Positions 34,818 through 43,987 are shown, counted from the stretch's first letter. The stretch is 64,000 bases of DNA from Chloroflexota bacterium (GCA_013388855.1 JACAEM010000035.1:1-64000), one strand, 5' to 3'. Notes: a model not told the origin generated them from the sequence alone. Made by a program: numbers and translations.

Positions 34818-35759
34818 CTAGAATTCCAATGCCGCGAAGTCCTGCGGATTGCCCAACAGAAAGCGGGATGCAGACGCGTCGATACGCTTGATCAGCCCGG
34901 ATAGGACATCTCCGCTTCCCACTTCGACGAAGGTCTGGACTCCGCTCCCAAGCATCGCCTGCACCGATTCAGTCCAACGGACGCGTGACTGCATCTGCGC
35001 TTTGATATCGGCGCGCAGTTCATCCGCCGTGCGGATAATATCGGCATAGACGTTGCCCACCACCGGGATGACCGCGCCTCCAATGGCGCAGGCGTCCACA
35101 GCGGCATTCCATTCCTGCTGGATCGAATCCATCAGCGGGGAATGTGCCGCGATGCTTACGGGCAAAGGGAGGGCACGCTTCGCTCCCGCCGCCTTCGCTC
35201 CAGCCATGGCACGCTCAAGCGCAGATTTGTGACCAGAGATGACCACCTGCCCGGGGCAGTTGTCGTTGGCGACCTGGACAATCTCGGTTTCCGTGCTGGC
35301 TTCGGCACAAACTTTATCGAGCGTGGGAATGTCCACGCCGAGGATGGCTGCCATGCCGCCGGGATTGAGTTCACCGGCGCGCTTCATCAGTTCGCCGCGC
35401 GTGCGGACAAGCCGGAGTCCATCGGCAAAGGACAACGCGCCGGATGCCGTGAGCGCCGATAATTCGCCGAGGGAATGCCCGGCAACGGTGGCAGGCCGGA
35501 GCGTGGAAAGACTCGAGAATGTCCGAAACGCGGCAATGGAATGGACGTATAACGCCGGTTGTGTGTTGACCGTCTCGTCCAGCGTTTCTTTGGGCCCTTC
35601 CCACATGAGCCGAGAGAGGGAAAAGCCAAAGATGGAGTCCGCTTCGTCGAAAGTCTGTTTGGCAACCGGATAGCGCGCGGCGAGGTCTCTGCCCATGCCG
35701 ACTGCCTGCGAGCCTTGCCCGGGGAAGATGAACGCCGTAGTTTGTGAATCGAATTGCAT
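34818..35759 (-). CDS. fabD: Malonyl-CoA:ACP transacylase
   Basis: A 313-residue enzyme that loads malonyl groups onto acyl carrier protein for fatty acid synthesis. It has FIFPGQGSQAVGMG at about 8-21, the nucleophile motif GHSLGEL (Ser about 92), the Arg in LVRTRGELM (about 117), and the His in PVSIAAHSPLMDS (about 200). The start at 35759 follows GGAGG at five bases. It follows rpmF, a frequent pairing in bacterial fab operons. It could also supply the malonyl units of the PKS only if that AT were inactive, which it does not appear to be. Confidence 0.92.
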   Translation of the reverse strand: MQFDSQTTAFIFPGQGSQAVGMGRDLAARYPVAKQTFDEADSIFGFSLSRLMWEGPKETLDETVNTQPALYVHSIAAFRTFSSLSTLRPATVAGHSLGELSALTASGALSFADGLRLVRTRGELMKRAGELNPGGMAAILGVDIPTLDKVCAEASTETEIVQVANDNCPGQVVISGHKSALERAMAGAKAAGAKRALPLPVSIAAHSPLMDSIQQEWNAAVDACAIGGAVIPVVGNVYADIIRTADELRADIKAQMQSRVRWTESVQAMLGSGVQTFVEVGSGDVLSGLIKRIDASASRFLLGNPQDFAALEF

Positions 35760-35778
35760 TGATGCCTCCGTAAGCTGC

Positions 35779-35801
35779 ATGGGCGACTCGCCCCTGCAAT
35801 C
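35779..35801. repeat. Palindromic element between rpmF and fabD
   Basis: TGCATGGGCGA and TCGCCCCTGCA form an imperfect inverted repeat just upstream of the fabD ribosome binding site. It resembles the GGGGCG/CGCCCC palindrome at 36098-36122, so both may belong to one family of small dispersed repeats. Confidence 0.4.
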
Positions 35802-35865
35802 AACCAATTAAACACAAACGGGTCGTGTTCGTCACGACCCATTTTGTCCAACGAAGAATTCGATT

Positions 35866-36066
35866 CTACTCAGCCTTCTTCTTTTCTTTTTTGATCTCGA
35901 CAACTTCCTTGCCTTCGTAGAAACCACAATTCGGGCAGACTGTATGCGGCAGGCGCATGGATCCGCAGTTGGAGCAGGCGGTAAGGTTGCGAGGCTGCAA
36001 GGCGTCATGAGCGCGGCGCATGTTGCGGCGACTCTTTGAGTGTTTGCGCTTTGGATGTGGGGGCAT
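35866..36066 (-). CDS. rpmF: Ribosomal protein L32
   Basis: A 66-residue large-subunit protein. The N-terminus MPPHPKRKHSKSRRNMRRAH is the usual basic extension, and four Cys (CSNCGS...CPNCGF) form the zinc ribbon. AAGGAGAAAG precedes the ATG. A consensus promoter at 36147-36175 and a leader hairpin lie upstream. It heads the operon that includes fabD. Confidence 0.95.
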   Translation of the reverse strand: MPPHPKRKHSKSRRNMRRAHDALQPRNLTACSNCGSMRLPHTVCPNCGFYEGKEVVEIKKEKKKAE

Positions 36067-36097
36067 TTCTGTCTTTCTCCTTATTTTTACACGTTAT

Positions 36098-36122
36098 AGG
36101 GGCGGATAACCATCCGCCCCTA
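36098..36122 (-). repeat. Palindrome in the rpmF leader
   Basis: AGGGGCGGAT (36098-36107) and ATCCGCCCCT (about 36112-36121) form a perfect ten-pair stem with a four-base loop. It lies in the roughly 75-base rpmF leader, about 30 bases before the start codon. No T-run. It may be a dispersed palindromic repeat or a leader structure. Confidence 0.55.
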
Positions 36123-36146
36123 CCGATTTACGATTGAAGCGGGCAG

Positions 36147-36175
36147 ATTATAGCGGGTGGATGGATGAGCGTCAA
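36147..36175 (-). promoter_or_regulatory. Promoter of the rpmF-fabD operon
   Basis: On the minus strand TTGACG (36170-36175), a 17-base spacer and a perfect TATAAT (36147-36152). This is the best sigma-70 match in the window and fits a ribosomal protein operon. Confidence 0.75.
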
Positions 36176-36249
36176 GGATGAGATTGGGAAAACGTCAGCC
36201 GCGCCCGGGTTTAGTGCAAGGCGGAACAACTTGCGTTAAAATCAATGAT

Positions 36250-36966
36250 ATGGAAGTTCAGATCGCGGTTGCCAAGGTCAATAAATACGCCACTTCCGAA
36301 AGCGGCGATACGCTCGAGGTGGTCGAACGCCCCAATGGCGGACTCTCGGTTGTGTTGGCGGATGGTCAGACCTCCGGGCGCGGTGCGAAAGCCGTTTCAC
36401 AATTGGTCGTGCGGAAGGTCATCGGCTTGCTGGCGGAAGGCGTCCGGGATGGCGCGGCAGCCCGGGCGGCGTCCGATGCGCTCTTCACTGACAAACGCGG
36501 CAAGGTCATCTGTACGCTCAACATCGCCTCGGTGGACTTCCACAGCGGGACCATCGTCCTGACCCGCAATAATCCATCCCCCATGTTCGTCTGTCGCGGG
36601 ACCCGGATCGACAAGATCGAAAGCGAAAGCATCCCCCTCGGCACTTCACGCGATGTGCGCCCCTCCATTCTGGAAATTGCCATCGAAGCCGGACTGACCG
36701 TCGTCATATACACGGATGGTCTTGTGCACGCGGGCGAGCGCCGCGGGCAGCCGATGAACGCCGCCGAAATGCTTCAATCCATGCTGGAAGACCAGGATCC
36801 CACGCCGCAGGAAGTGGCGGATATTCTGCTGGCGCACGCAGTCAGGCTGGACGACGACCGCCCTGCGGATGATATTAGTGTGCTGGTGCTCAAGGTCACG
36901 CCGCGCAATGGCGACAACGTCCGCCGTATGACGGTGCGCCTGCCCATCGAAGGGTTGAAGAAATGA
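36250..36966 (+). CDS. SpoIIE-family PP2C-type phosphatase
   Basis: A 238-residue serine/threonine phosphatase of the SpoIIE type without sensor domain. Metal-binding aspartates appear in VVLADGQTSGRGAK (about 39-52), VIYTDGLVHAG (about 157-167) and ADDISVLVLKV (about 205-215). Such enzymes dephosphorylate anti-anti-sigma factors or similar partners; none is encoded nearby. The start at 36250 was preferred to 36178 because the conserved domain begins there; the ribosome binding site is weak. The channel gene overlaps its stop (ATGA). Confidence 0.8.
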   Translation: MEVQIAVAKVNKYATSESGDTLEVVERPNGGLSVVLADGQTSGRGAKAVSQLVVRKVIGLLAEGVRDGAAARAASDALFTDKRGKVICTLNIASVDFHSGTIVLTRNNPSPMFVCRGTRIDKIESESIPLGTSRDVRPSILEIAIEAGLTVVIYTDGLVHAGERRGQPMNAAEMLQSMLEDQDPTPQEVADILLAHAVRLDDDRPADDISVLVLKVTPRNGDNVRRMTVRLPIEGLKK

Positions 36967-37994
36967 AAAGCCGCTGGCGCAGGTTCCGGGCAACCTGGCG
37001 CGATACCCTGATCCTGATCAGCGAATTCAGGACCTCCCTGATCTTGTTCACTGTGGCGGTGATCGGCGGAGGAGTCATCTATTTTTTGCTGGCGGAGTCG
37101 GTTGGCGAGCCTCTCAAAAGTTTGGGAGAATCCATTTACACGATCCTCGCCGCGACCTTCCTGCAACCTGTTGGGGACTTTCCCAAACATATTGTTCTGC
37201 AAGTATTTCATTTCATCATGCCCGTAGTCGGGATCATCTTCCTCGCGCAGGGATTGACCGACTTTGGGGTGTTGCTTTTCAACCGAAAATCACGAGGGAA
37301 GGAGTGGGAGATGGCTGTCGCATCCACCATGAATAACCATATCGTTCTGGTCGGGCTAGGGCATCTGGGGTATCGTGTTGCACAGAAGCTATACGACATG
37401 GGGGAAAATATTGTCGTACTCGAGATCAACCCCGGCACCCACACCACAGCCGCCGCGCGCGACATGGGCATCCCTGTCATTTTTTCGGATGCCAGACACC
37501 CCGGCGCGTTGGAGGGGGCAAACATCAAAGATGCCCGCACCATCATCCTTGCCAGTCAAAACGACGCCATGAATCTGCAAATCGCCCTCAAAGCCCGGAG
37601 TCTGAACCCGAATATTCAGGTCGTCATCCGCATCTTCGATGAAGAATTTGCCCATGCCCTGCAGGAACAATTCGGGTTCATTGCCTTGAGCGCCACCGAA
37701 ATGGCGGCGCCTGTCTTTGCCGCCGCGGCTGCCGGAGCGGATGTAACCAACCCGATCTCCGTCGAAGGTCAACTGCTTGGGCTGGCCAGAGTTACAATCA
37801 AACCCAATTCGGTATTTGCCAACAAGACAGTCGGCTTTGTGGAGGACAACTATCACCTGAACATTGTCCTCCTGCGGCACGACCATGCCTCGGAGATGCA
37901 CCCGACCGATTCGTGCCCCATCCACGCGGGAGACACGCTGGCGGTGCTGGGTGGACCCACGCAACTCAACCGCCTCGTACGCGACAACGAGTAA
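36963..37994 (+). CDS. TrkA-type potassium channel-like protein with altered filter
   Basis: A 343-residue protein with a two-helix pore module (about 20-100), an RCK/TrkA-N NAD-binding domain (VLVGLGHLGYRVAQKLYDMG, about 122-141) and a TrkA-C domain (about 250-343). The selectivity filter position reads LQPVGD in place of TVGYGD, so K+ selectivity is doubtful. RCK domains gate the pore in response to nucleotide or Ca2+. Its ATG overlaps the phosphatase TGA, and the P-loop gene follows after two bases. Confidence 0.75.
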   Translation: MKSRWRRFRATWRDTLILISEFRTSLILFTVAVIGGGVIYFLLAESVGEPLKSLGESIYTILAATFLQPVGDFPKHIVLQVFHFIMPVVGIIFLAQGLTDFGVLLFNRKSRGKEWEMAVASTMNNHIVLVGLGHLGYRVAQKLYDMGENIVVLEINPGTHTTAAARDMGIPVIFSDARHPGALEGANIKDARTIILASQNDAMNLQIALKARSLNPNIQVVIRIFDEEFAHALQEQFGFIALSATEMAAPVFAAAAAGADVTNPISVEGQLLGLARVTIKPNSVFANKTVGFVEDNYHLNIVLLRHDHASEMHPTDSCPIHAGDTLAVLGGPTQLNRLVRDNE

Positions 37995-37996
37995 CC

Positions 37997-38365
37997 ATGG
38001 ACGAGCCGCCCAGTAAACGTCCGTTAATCGGTGTGGTCGGCCCCTGCGGCTCGGGAAAATCCACTCTTATCGCGGGTCTCGAACAAAGCGGCTATCTCTG
38101 CCGCCACATCGCGCAGGAACATTCCTACGTAAAAACCATGTGGCAGGTTATCACCAAGCCCGACGTGCTGATCTTCCTCCACGCGTCCTTCCCCGTCAGC
38201 ACAGCGAGAAGAAAGCTCAACTGGCAGGAAAAGGATTACGAAGAACAGTTCCGCAGACTCTCCCATGCGCGCGAGCATGCCCATATAATCATTGACACCG
38301 ACAATTTGACTCCCAGCGAAGTCCTGCAAAAAGCACTGGATTTCCTGAAAGACACGCTCCGATGA
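37997..38365 (+). CDS. Small P-loop NTPase/kinase-like protein
   Basis: A 122-residue nucleotide-binding protein with Walker A GPCGSGKST (about 15-23), a short DVLIFLHA Walker-B-like strand (about 56-63) and HIIIDTDNLTPSEVLQ at the C-terminal end. It is the minimum size for a P-loop kinase, comparable to adenylate- or shikimate-kinase-like proteins; substrate unknown. The ATG at 37997 follows the channel stop by two bases, and the M1 peptidase gene starts inside its stop codon (ATGA). Confidence 0.65.
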   Translation: MDEPPSKRPLIGVVGPCGSGKSTLIAGLEQSGYLCRHIAQEHSYVKTMWQVITKPDVLIFLHASFPVSTARRKLNWQEKDYEEQFRRLSHAREHAHIIIDTDNLTPSEVLQKALDFLKDTLR

Positions 38366-39867
38366 AAAAACTCTTCGCCTCTTTTCTAAGCCTGAGCCTG
38401 GCGCTCGTTTCCTGTTCCCTTCTCCAACCAAAACCGACTCCAACTTCAACGCCACCCACCGCCCCCCTGGAAACTCCTTGGGATGACCGTTCCATTTTCG
38501 AGGCCGGGTTGGTCGAATCTGAACAGCCCACACTTGCTCAATTGGACGGCGCCAGCGTGTATCATCTCGATTTCGAGATCGCAGACGACTTGTTCCATGT
38601 GACCGGGGCGGAGGAGGTCCGCTACACCAACACTGAGACCGTCTCGTTGAACGAGGTCCACTTTCGGCTTTTCCCCAACATCCTTGGAGGAAAGATGACC
38701 GTTTCGAATCTGACGGTGGATGGACAATCCGTCATCCCAAAGTACAGCCTTCAGAACAGTCTCATGGTCGTGCCGTTATCGAAACCGCTTGAGCCGGGAC
38801 AAAGTATCACGCTGTCCATGCAGTATGCCGTCACAGTTCCGCAGACGGTAGATTTAAATTATGGTGTCCTGGCATATTTTGAAGATGTGCTTGCCTTGGC
38901 ACATGCCTATCCCATGATCTGCGTGTACGACGACGAAGGCTGGAACGCCGAGATCCCGCCGCAGAGCGGGGATGTCACCTACGCAGACACGGCGTTTTTC
39001 CTGGTGCGCGTCACCGCGCCGAAGGAATTGACGCTGGTCATGTCCGGGCGGGAGGTCAGTCGCGCCGAAGCCGGGCAGAATCAGGTAGTGGTCGTTGCGA
39101 ACGGTCCTGCGCGCGATTTTTATCTGGCGGCAAGTCCGGAATACGAGGAAGTGTTCCAAACCGAGGGGGAAGTCACCATCCGAAGTTTCGCGCCGGAAGA
39201 TTTGTCCGGCGGAGCGGAATTTGCACTGGAGATCGCATCCAAAGCGATCAGGGTCTTCAATGAACGATACGCGCCCTACCCGTACACTGAGTTTGATATT
39301 GTTGCGACACCGACTCTCGCGCTCGGCATCGAGTATCCAGGCCTGATCGCCATTGCAGACCGTATCTACGATGTCGACGATGAGTATGGCGGTGCGCCAA
39401 CCAACGTTTATTTGGAATCAACCGTCGTACACGAGGTGGGACATCAATGGTTTTACGGTCTCGTCGGCGACGACCAGCTTGACGATCCCTGGCTCGACGA
39501 GTCGCTCACCCAGTTCGTTACACTTCAATATTATGAAGATGAATACGGCGCGGATGGCGCAGAGGGGTTCCGTTCTTCGCTGGAAAGCCGCTGGGCACGT
39601 GTGGGCAATGCGGACATCCCCATTGGTCTACCGGTGGCTGACTACAGCGGGGTGGAATACAGTGCAATCGTCTATGGGCGTGGTCCGCTCTTCTTCGTGG
39701 CGCTGAAGGAAGAAATGGGACCCGAGGTTTTTGATGATTTTCTAAAAAAGTACGCCGAAACTTTTTCCTGGGAAATTGCCACGCCGGGGGGGATGCAGTC
39801 GCTTGCCGAGGAACAGTGCAGCTGCGACCTGCAACCTATCTTCGAGAAATGGGTGTACCCGCCATAA
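38362..39867 (+). CDS. M1-family zinc aminopeptidase lipoprotein
   Basis: A 501-residue exported metalloprotease. The signal peptide ends at a lipobox-like LVSC (Cys about residue 15), followed by a Pro/Thr-rich stalk. The zinc site is HEVGHQW...E: HEVGH at about 354-358, and the third ligand in DPWLDESLTQF 18 residues later. The GxMEN-like strand reads GIEYPGLIA. It would remove N-terminal residues from peptides at the outer membrane face. It closes the phosphatase-channel-kinase operon by a four-base overlap. Confidence 0.85.
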   Translation: MKKLFASFLSLSLALVSCSLLQPKPTPTSTPPTAPLETPWDDRSIFEAGLVESEQPTLAQLDGASVYHLDFEIADDLFHVTGAEEVRYTNTETVSLNEVHFRLFPNILGGKMTVSNLTVDGQSVIPKYSLQNSLMVVPLSKPLEPGQSITLSMQYAVTVPQTVDLNYGVLAYFEDVLALAHAYPMICVYDDEGWNAEIPPQSGDVTYADTAFFLVRVTAPKELTLVMSGREVSRAEAGQNQVVVVANGPARDFYLAASPEYEEVFQTEGEVTIRSFAPEDLSGGAEFALEIASKAIRVFNERYAPYPYTEFDIVATPTLALGIEYPGLIAIADRIYDVDDEYGGAPTNVYLESTVVHEVGHQWFYGLVGDDQLDDPWLDESLTQFVTLQYYEDEYGADGAEGFRSSLESRWARVGNADIPIGLPVADYSGVEYSAIVYGRGPLFFVALKEEMGPEVFDDFLKKYAETFSWEIATPGGMQSLAEEQCSCDLQPIFEKWVYPP

Positions 39868-39967
39868 ACGGGGGAAATTGTCCTACCCACGCTTATTTAA
39901 TGGGGGTATAATCACCGCCGCCGTGGCGCCTGCGCGCCACATTTTTGTGAGTGGAGATTACCAACGT

Positions 39968-41350
39968 ATGATTCGAAACCTTTATACGCGTCTGGTTCTC
40001 ATTCTTATCATTGCCGCCCTCGCCATTTGGGTGGACGTGAACGATGATATCCAGATCCCCAACCCCTTCAATGGCACCGTCCTGTACGAGCGCAGCGTAA
40101 AAACCAGGCTTGGGCTCGACTTGCAGGGCGGGTTGCAAGTTCTGCTTGAAGCCGATGTATCTGCCGGTACCGATGTGCAAGCCGATGACATGGCTGTTGC
40201 GCGCGACATCGTGGAGAACCGCACCAGCGGTCTGGGCGTGAGCGAGAATTTGGTCCAGTTGGCAGGCGACCGCCGCATCGTGGGCGAGTTCCCCGGTGCG
40301 GAGGATTCGGATGCCATTCTGGACATCATCCAGCAGACCGGTTTGCTGGAATTTGTCGACACCGGCGATTACGCGCCCGAACCAGGCACCGTTCTTGAGA
40401 CGGATCTGGTCAATGGGACAACCGTCACGCCGACCGCAACTCCCACCGACGGAACGGATGCGACAGAAGAACCGCAAACCGTTTATCACACGATCATGAC
40501 CGGCAAGGATCTGCGGAGCGTCAATGTCGGCTTGGACCCACAGGGGCAGCCAGCCATCGACTTCGTCCTCTCAAGCGAGGGAGCGGACATCTTCGGGCAA
40601 CATACCGCCGCAAATGTAGGCAAGATTCTTGCCATCACGCTCGACAAACGCGTGATCTCCGCTCCCGTCATTAATGGAGCCATCCCGGACGGGCAGGGAC
40701 AGATTAGCGGTTCGTTTACCGCTGAATCTGCAAATGCACTGGCGGTGCAGCTCCGCTACGGCTCCCTGCCGATCCCTCTCAAGGTGGTCGAGACCCGGAT
40801 CATTGGTCCCACGCTTGGAGAAGATTCCCTGCAAAAGAGTCTGATCGCCGGCGCAATCGGTATGGCGATTGTCATCCTGTTCATGGGTATTTATTACCGC
40901 CTGCCCGGGATCGTCGCGGATTTGTCCATCCTGTTCTACGCCGCGATCGCGTTTGCCATTTTCAAATATTTCCATTTCACGTTGACCCTGCCCGGCATTG
41001 CCGGTTTTCTGCTCAGCACGGGTGCCGCATTGGATGCCAACATCCTGATCTTCGAACGCATCAAAGAGGAACTCCGTAACGGGCGAAACCTTACACAGGC
41101 GGTTGATCAGGGTTGGGTTCGCGCTTGGCCCTCGATCTGGGAATCGAACCTCACCACGATCATCACTTCTCTAATCTTGTACTGGTTCGGCTCCACTTTT
41201 GGCGCGACGTTCGTAAAAGGCTTTTCGCTCACGCTGGCGCTTGGCGTCGGCATCTCTCTGTTCACGGCGATCTACATTACACGCACCCTGCTGGCGCTTG
41301 CTTTACAGACCTTCAAGCCGACCAATTTGCAGCGCTGGTTCGGCATTTAG
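39968..41350 (+). CDS. secD: Protein translocase subunit SecD
   Basis: A 460-residue component of the SecDF complex that uses the proton gradient to aid Sec-dependent export. It has one N-terminal helix, the P1 head with GLDLQGGLQVLLEAD (about 40-54), a Thr-rich insertion (TVTPTATPTDGTDATEEP, about 155-172), and five C-terminal helices with VETRIIGPTLGEDSL and GAALDANILIFERIKEELRNG. The start at 39968 follows GGAG, and longer in-frame starts would overlap the peptidase gene. secF follows after 12 bases. Confidence 0.92.
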   Translation: MIRNLYTRLVLILIIAALAIWVDVNDDIQIPNPFNGTVLYERSVKTRLGLDLQGGLQVLLEADVSAGTDVQADDMAVARDIVENRTSGLGVSENLVQLAGDRRIVGEFPGAEDSDAILDIIQQTGLLEFVDTGDYAPEPGTVLETDLVNGTTVTPTATPTDGTDATEEPQTVYHTIMTGKDLRSVNVGLDPQGQPAIDFVLSSEGADIFGQHTAANVGKILAITLDKRVISAPVINGAIPDGQGQISGSFTAESANALAVQLRYGSLPIPLKVVETRIIGPTLGEDSLQKSLIAGAIGMAIVILFMGIYYRLPGIVADLSILFYAAIAFAIFKYFHFTLTLPGIAGFLLSTGAALDANILIFERIKEELRNGRNLTQAVDQGWVRAWPSIWESNLTTIITSLILYWFGSTFGATFVKGFSLTLALGVGISLFTAIYITRTLLALALQTFKPTNLQRWFGI

Positions 41351-41362
41351 GAGGAAGACCAA

Positions 41363-42283
41363 ATGATTGACATCCTTAGCAAAAAATACTGGTATTTTGC
41401 ATTCTCGCTAATCGTTATTATCGCCGGGATCACCATCCTGGCAGTCAAGGGAATGCCGCTCTCCATCGACTTCACCGGCGGTTCGCTGCTCGAAGTGCAA
41501 TTCGAGCAGGGCAAGACCCCGCAACCCGCCGATATTGTCAACCTCTATGAGACCGCCGGGATCGACGATGCACAGGTTCAGACAACGGAGGATGGCACCC
41601 TGCTCATCCGTTCTTCATTCCTCGAGAATGAGGAACGCGACAGCATCCTCTCCGCAATGGAAACGGAAACAGGCTCGACGGTGACCGTGATCCGGTTCGA
41701 CAGCGTCGGTCCCAGCATCGGATCGCAGGTCACATCACGCGCCGCGCTGGCGGTCAGCGTCGCCGCCCTCGGCGTGGTGCTTTTCATCACGTACGTCTTC
41801 CGCAATGTGCCGAACGCCTTCCGGTATGGCGTCTGCGCCATCATCGCTATGGTGCATGATGTCGCGGTCGTGTTTAGCGCTGCCGGGATCGGTGCGCTTC
41901 TTTTCGATTGGCAGATCGACGCCCTTTTCCTCACCGCCCTGCTCACCGTGATCGGTTTCTCGGTGCAGGACAAAGTGGTCGTGTTCGACCGCATTCGCGA
42001 AAACACAAGCACCCTTCGCCGCCTCGAGTATGAAAAACTGGTCAATCACTCGATCGTACAAACCCTCCAGCGTTCAATCAACACCCAATTAATGACCGTG
42101 GAATTCCTCCTGCTGGCGCTCGCCCTTTTCGGCGGGGTCACGCTCCAGGAGTTCGCTGTGATCCTGCTCGTCGGTCTCTTCAGCGGCACGTACTCTTCAA
42201 TCTTTATCGCCGCCCCCATCCTCGTGCTATGGGAAAAACGTGAGTGGAAGAACTGGTTCCGGCGCAGTGCGGCGAACGCATAG
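41363..42283 (+). CDS. secF: Protein translocase subunit SecF
   Basis: A 306-residue partner of SecD. The opening loop SIDFTGGSLLEVQFEQG (about 34-50), the P4 head region and six helices with GFSVQDKVVVFDRIREN (about 198-214) and RSINTQLMT are typical. Length is normal. A strong terminator is 10 bases after the stop. Confidence 0.92.
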   Translation: MIDILSKKYWYFAFSLIVIIAGITILAVKGMPLSIDFTGGSLLEVQFEQGKTPQPADIVNLYETAGIDDAQVQTTEDGTLLIRSSFLENEERDSILSAMETETGSTVTVIRFDSVGPSIGSQVTSRAALAVSVAALGVVLFITYVFRNVPNAFRYGVCAIIAMVHDVAVVFSAAGIGALLFDWQIDALFLTALLTVIGFSVQDKVVVFDRIRENTSTLRRLEYEKLVNHSIVQTLQRSINTQLMTVEFLLLALALFGGVTLQEFAVILLVGLFSGTYSSIFIAAPILVLWEKREWKNWFRRSAANA

Positions 42284-42292
42284 GAACAAAAT

Positions 42293-42324
42293 AAAAAGTC
42301 CCCCTCATATGGGGGATTTTTTTA
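42293..42324 (+). terminator. Terminator of secDF
   Basis: AAAAAGTCCCCC, loop TCATAT, GGGGGATTTTTTT: a five- to seven-pair G-C stem followed by seven T residues, ten bases after the secF stop. Confidence 0.88.
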
Positions 42325-42553
42325 TTCCCGGACCTGTTTATCTGTACAACACGACGCCCAAGTATCGGGCTACCAGCATCAAGAAAGAAGAGCGTCTGTA
42401 AGTGAACATACCGTAAGGGTACTCATCTTCAAACGTTTTTAATCTCAATAGAAGACCAACGATATCCTGGTTATGCTTTGACCGATACATTGACCATACT
42501 CACCCGGTAACATAGATATTATCGAATACAGGACGAAATACCTAATCAGAGGT

Positions 42554-42596
42554 TACAAAAAATAAAACTGCCACCCGATTTACACCGGATGGCAGT
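42554..42596 (-). terminator. Terminator of the KASIII gene
   Basis: On the minus strand ACTGCCATCCGG pairs with CGGGTGGCAGT (42567-42596, one wobble or mismatch) and is followed by TTTTATTTTTT (42554-42566). It lies about 60 bases after the KASIII stop. Confidence 0.85.
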
Positions 42597-42657
42597 AATC
42601 AAGCGAAGAAATTCCGCTTCACACGCAGGGATGATTGGTTCCGTTTCGGAAGGTTAC

Positions 42658-43917
42658 CTACCCTCCCAACTCCACCGCCAACGCGTCGTAGTAGGTGCCC
42701 GCTCCAAAACCATCAATCAGAATATGATCGAAAGGCTTCATATTCGGCAATTCCCGCAGGAATGCTATCATATTCGACGCGGCACTTACATTCCCGAATT
42801 CGCTGAGCAACCATGGCATCGGGAGGACAATTCCCTCATTTTGGAGATGTTTTTCCTTCAATTTATTGATCTTGTAATTGGCGTGATGGACAATCGCCAC
42901 CGCAAGCGATTTCCCGTTCATCCCTAATTCGGTCAATTTTGCCTGATAAGCCGCGTATACATCTCGAACCACCTGGACACCCGTCCGCACAAACAACTTG
43001 ACCATACCCATCGGCCCCGCCATCGAAATGGAAGAGCCATCCTGAGGCTCATGCATCAAACCGGCTACACGAATATTATTCTCAATCGGCTCTGTCACAT
43101 CCACGTTATAGCCACCGTCCGTTCTCTGCCGGGAATGCGGATAGTACATCGCCACCTGAAGAACACCTTCATCATCGAAAACCTCGCGTGACTTGCCAGC
43201 CAGAAACTTCATTGTAGTCCCAGGGACAACCCCCACCACCCCGGCGGCATTCCCAAACAACTGGAGCGCATTCGCATCATGCGAGGAACTAATGAAACGG
43301 CTCAGTCCTTCAATTCCTCCAACCAATACCTTCTTTCCATACAACGATTCGGCGATATTCCGGTCCAGTTGGGCATTCTCCGGCAGTTCGGGGTTCAACG
43401 CCAGATGCAGGCTGCTCGTCGAACCGTCACATGCTTTGTGGGTCGCGACCTTCAAGGCCCGGTCGGGAATCCCCGCGGCTTTGGTAATCTGATCCAAATA
43501 ATCCTCCGAAAGCGGAGCGCTCATCCCAATCAGGATGGCATCCACTTCTGACGGTTCCCAGTTACAGGCTTTCATCGCTTCAACAAGAAAGCGTCTCCCG
43601 ACTTCGATCTCGACCTGGGTGTGCTCCTCAGGAGTAAGGTTTAGTGGGATGTGTTGCCGGCTGATGAATCCCAGTTCGGACAGATTCAACCGTTCGCTGG
43701 GAAGAAGCGAACGTCCCAATCTCTCTTCTAGGAAGGCTGGCAGGGTTTCGTTATCATATGTATCGCCCCATGTACCATAAACGCCTCCGATTCCCACCGA
43801 CGGATTCCTCACCCGCTCAATGCCGAAGGGAATCCCATTTGCAATCGAAATGACATCCTTTTCAACACCGGGTCGTTCATAAAATGAAACAGGTTTGTTC
43901 ACTACTTCTATATCCAT
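42658..43917 (-). CDS. Large KASIII-type 3-oxoacyl-ACP synthase
   Basis: A 419-residue thiolase-fold condensing enzyme of the FabH group. The catalytic Cys is in THKACDGSTSS (about 177-187), the His in VHHANYKINKLKE (about 351-363) and the Asn in EFGNVSAASN (about 386-395). It is about 90 residues longer than usual FabH, mainly from an N-terminal extension (about 1-80). The start at 43917 follows AAGGAGAG. It is monocistronic with its own promoter and terminator. It may start fatty acid, polyketide or quorum-signal synthesis; no partner ACP is adjacent. Confidence 0.8.
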   Translation of the reverse strand: MDIEVVNKPVSFYERPGVEKDVISIANGIPFGIERVRNPSVGIGGVYGTWGDTYDNETLPAFLEERLGRSLLPSERLNLSELGFISRQHIPLNLTPEEHTQVEIEVGRRFLVEAMKACNWEPSEVDAILIGMSAPLSEDYLDQITKAAGIPDRALKVATHKACDGSTSSLHLALNPELPENAQLDRNIAESLYGKKVLVGGIEGLSRFISSSHDANALQLFGNAAGVVGVVPGTTMKFLAGKSREVFDDEGVLQVAMYYPHSRQRTDGGYNVDVTEPIENNIRVAGLMHEPQDGSSISMAGPMGMVKLFVRTGVQVVRDVYAAYQAKLTELGMNGKSLAVAIVHHANYKINKLKEKHLQNEGIVLPMPWLLSEFGNVSAASNMIAFLRELPNMKPFDHILIDGFGAGTYYDALAVELGG

Positions 43918-43987
43918 CAAAAAGCTCTCCTTATCTCTACTTCCTCGTAAACCCTGAATCGGGACAAAAGTTTCGCCGCGTTTTCCT

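Larger units (their letters stand above)
42284..42657. other. Non-coding region between converging secF and KASIII genes
   Basis: It contains the secF terminator (42293-42324) at the left and the KASIII terminator (42554-42596) at the right. Between 42325 and 42553 I see no gene, RNA or repeat. A 30-codon ORF starting in the secF terminator hairpin looks accidental. Confidence 0.6.

Noticed and set aside
42308-42400. 30-codon ORF starting in the secF terminator
   Set aside because: Starts within the hairpin, has no ribosome binding site and no likeness to a known peptide.
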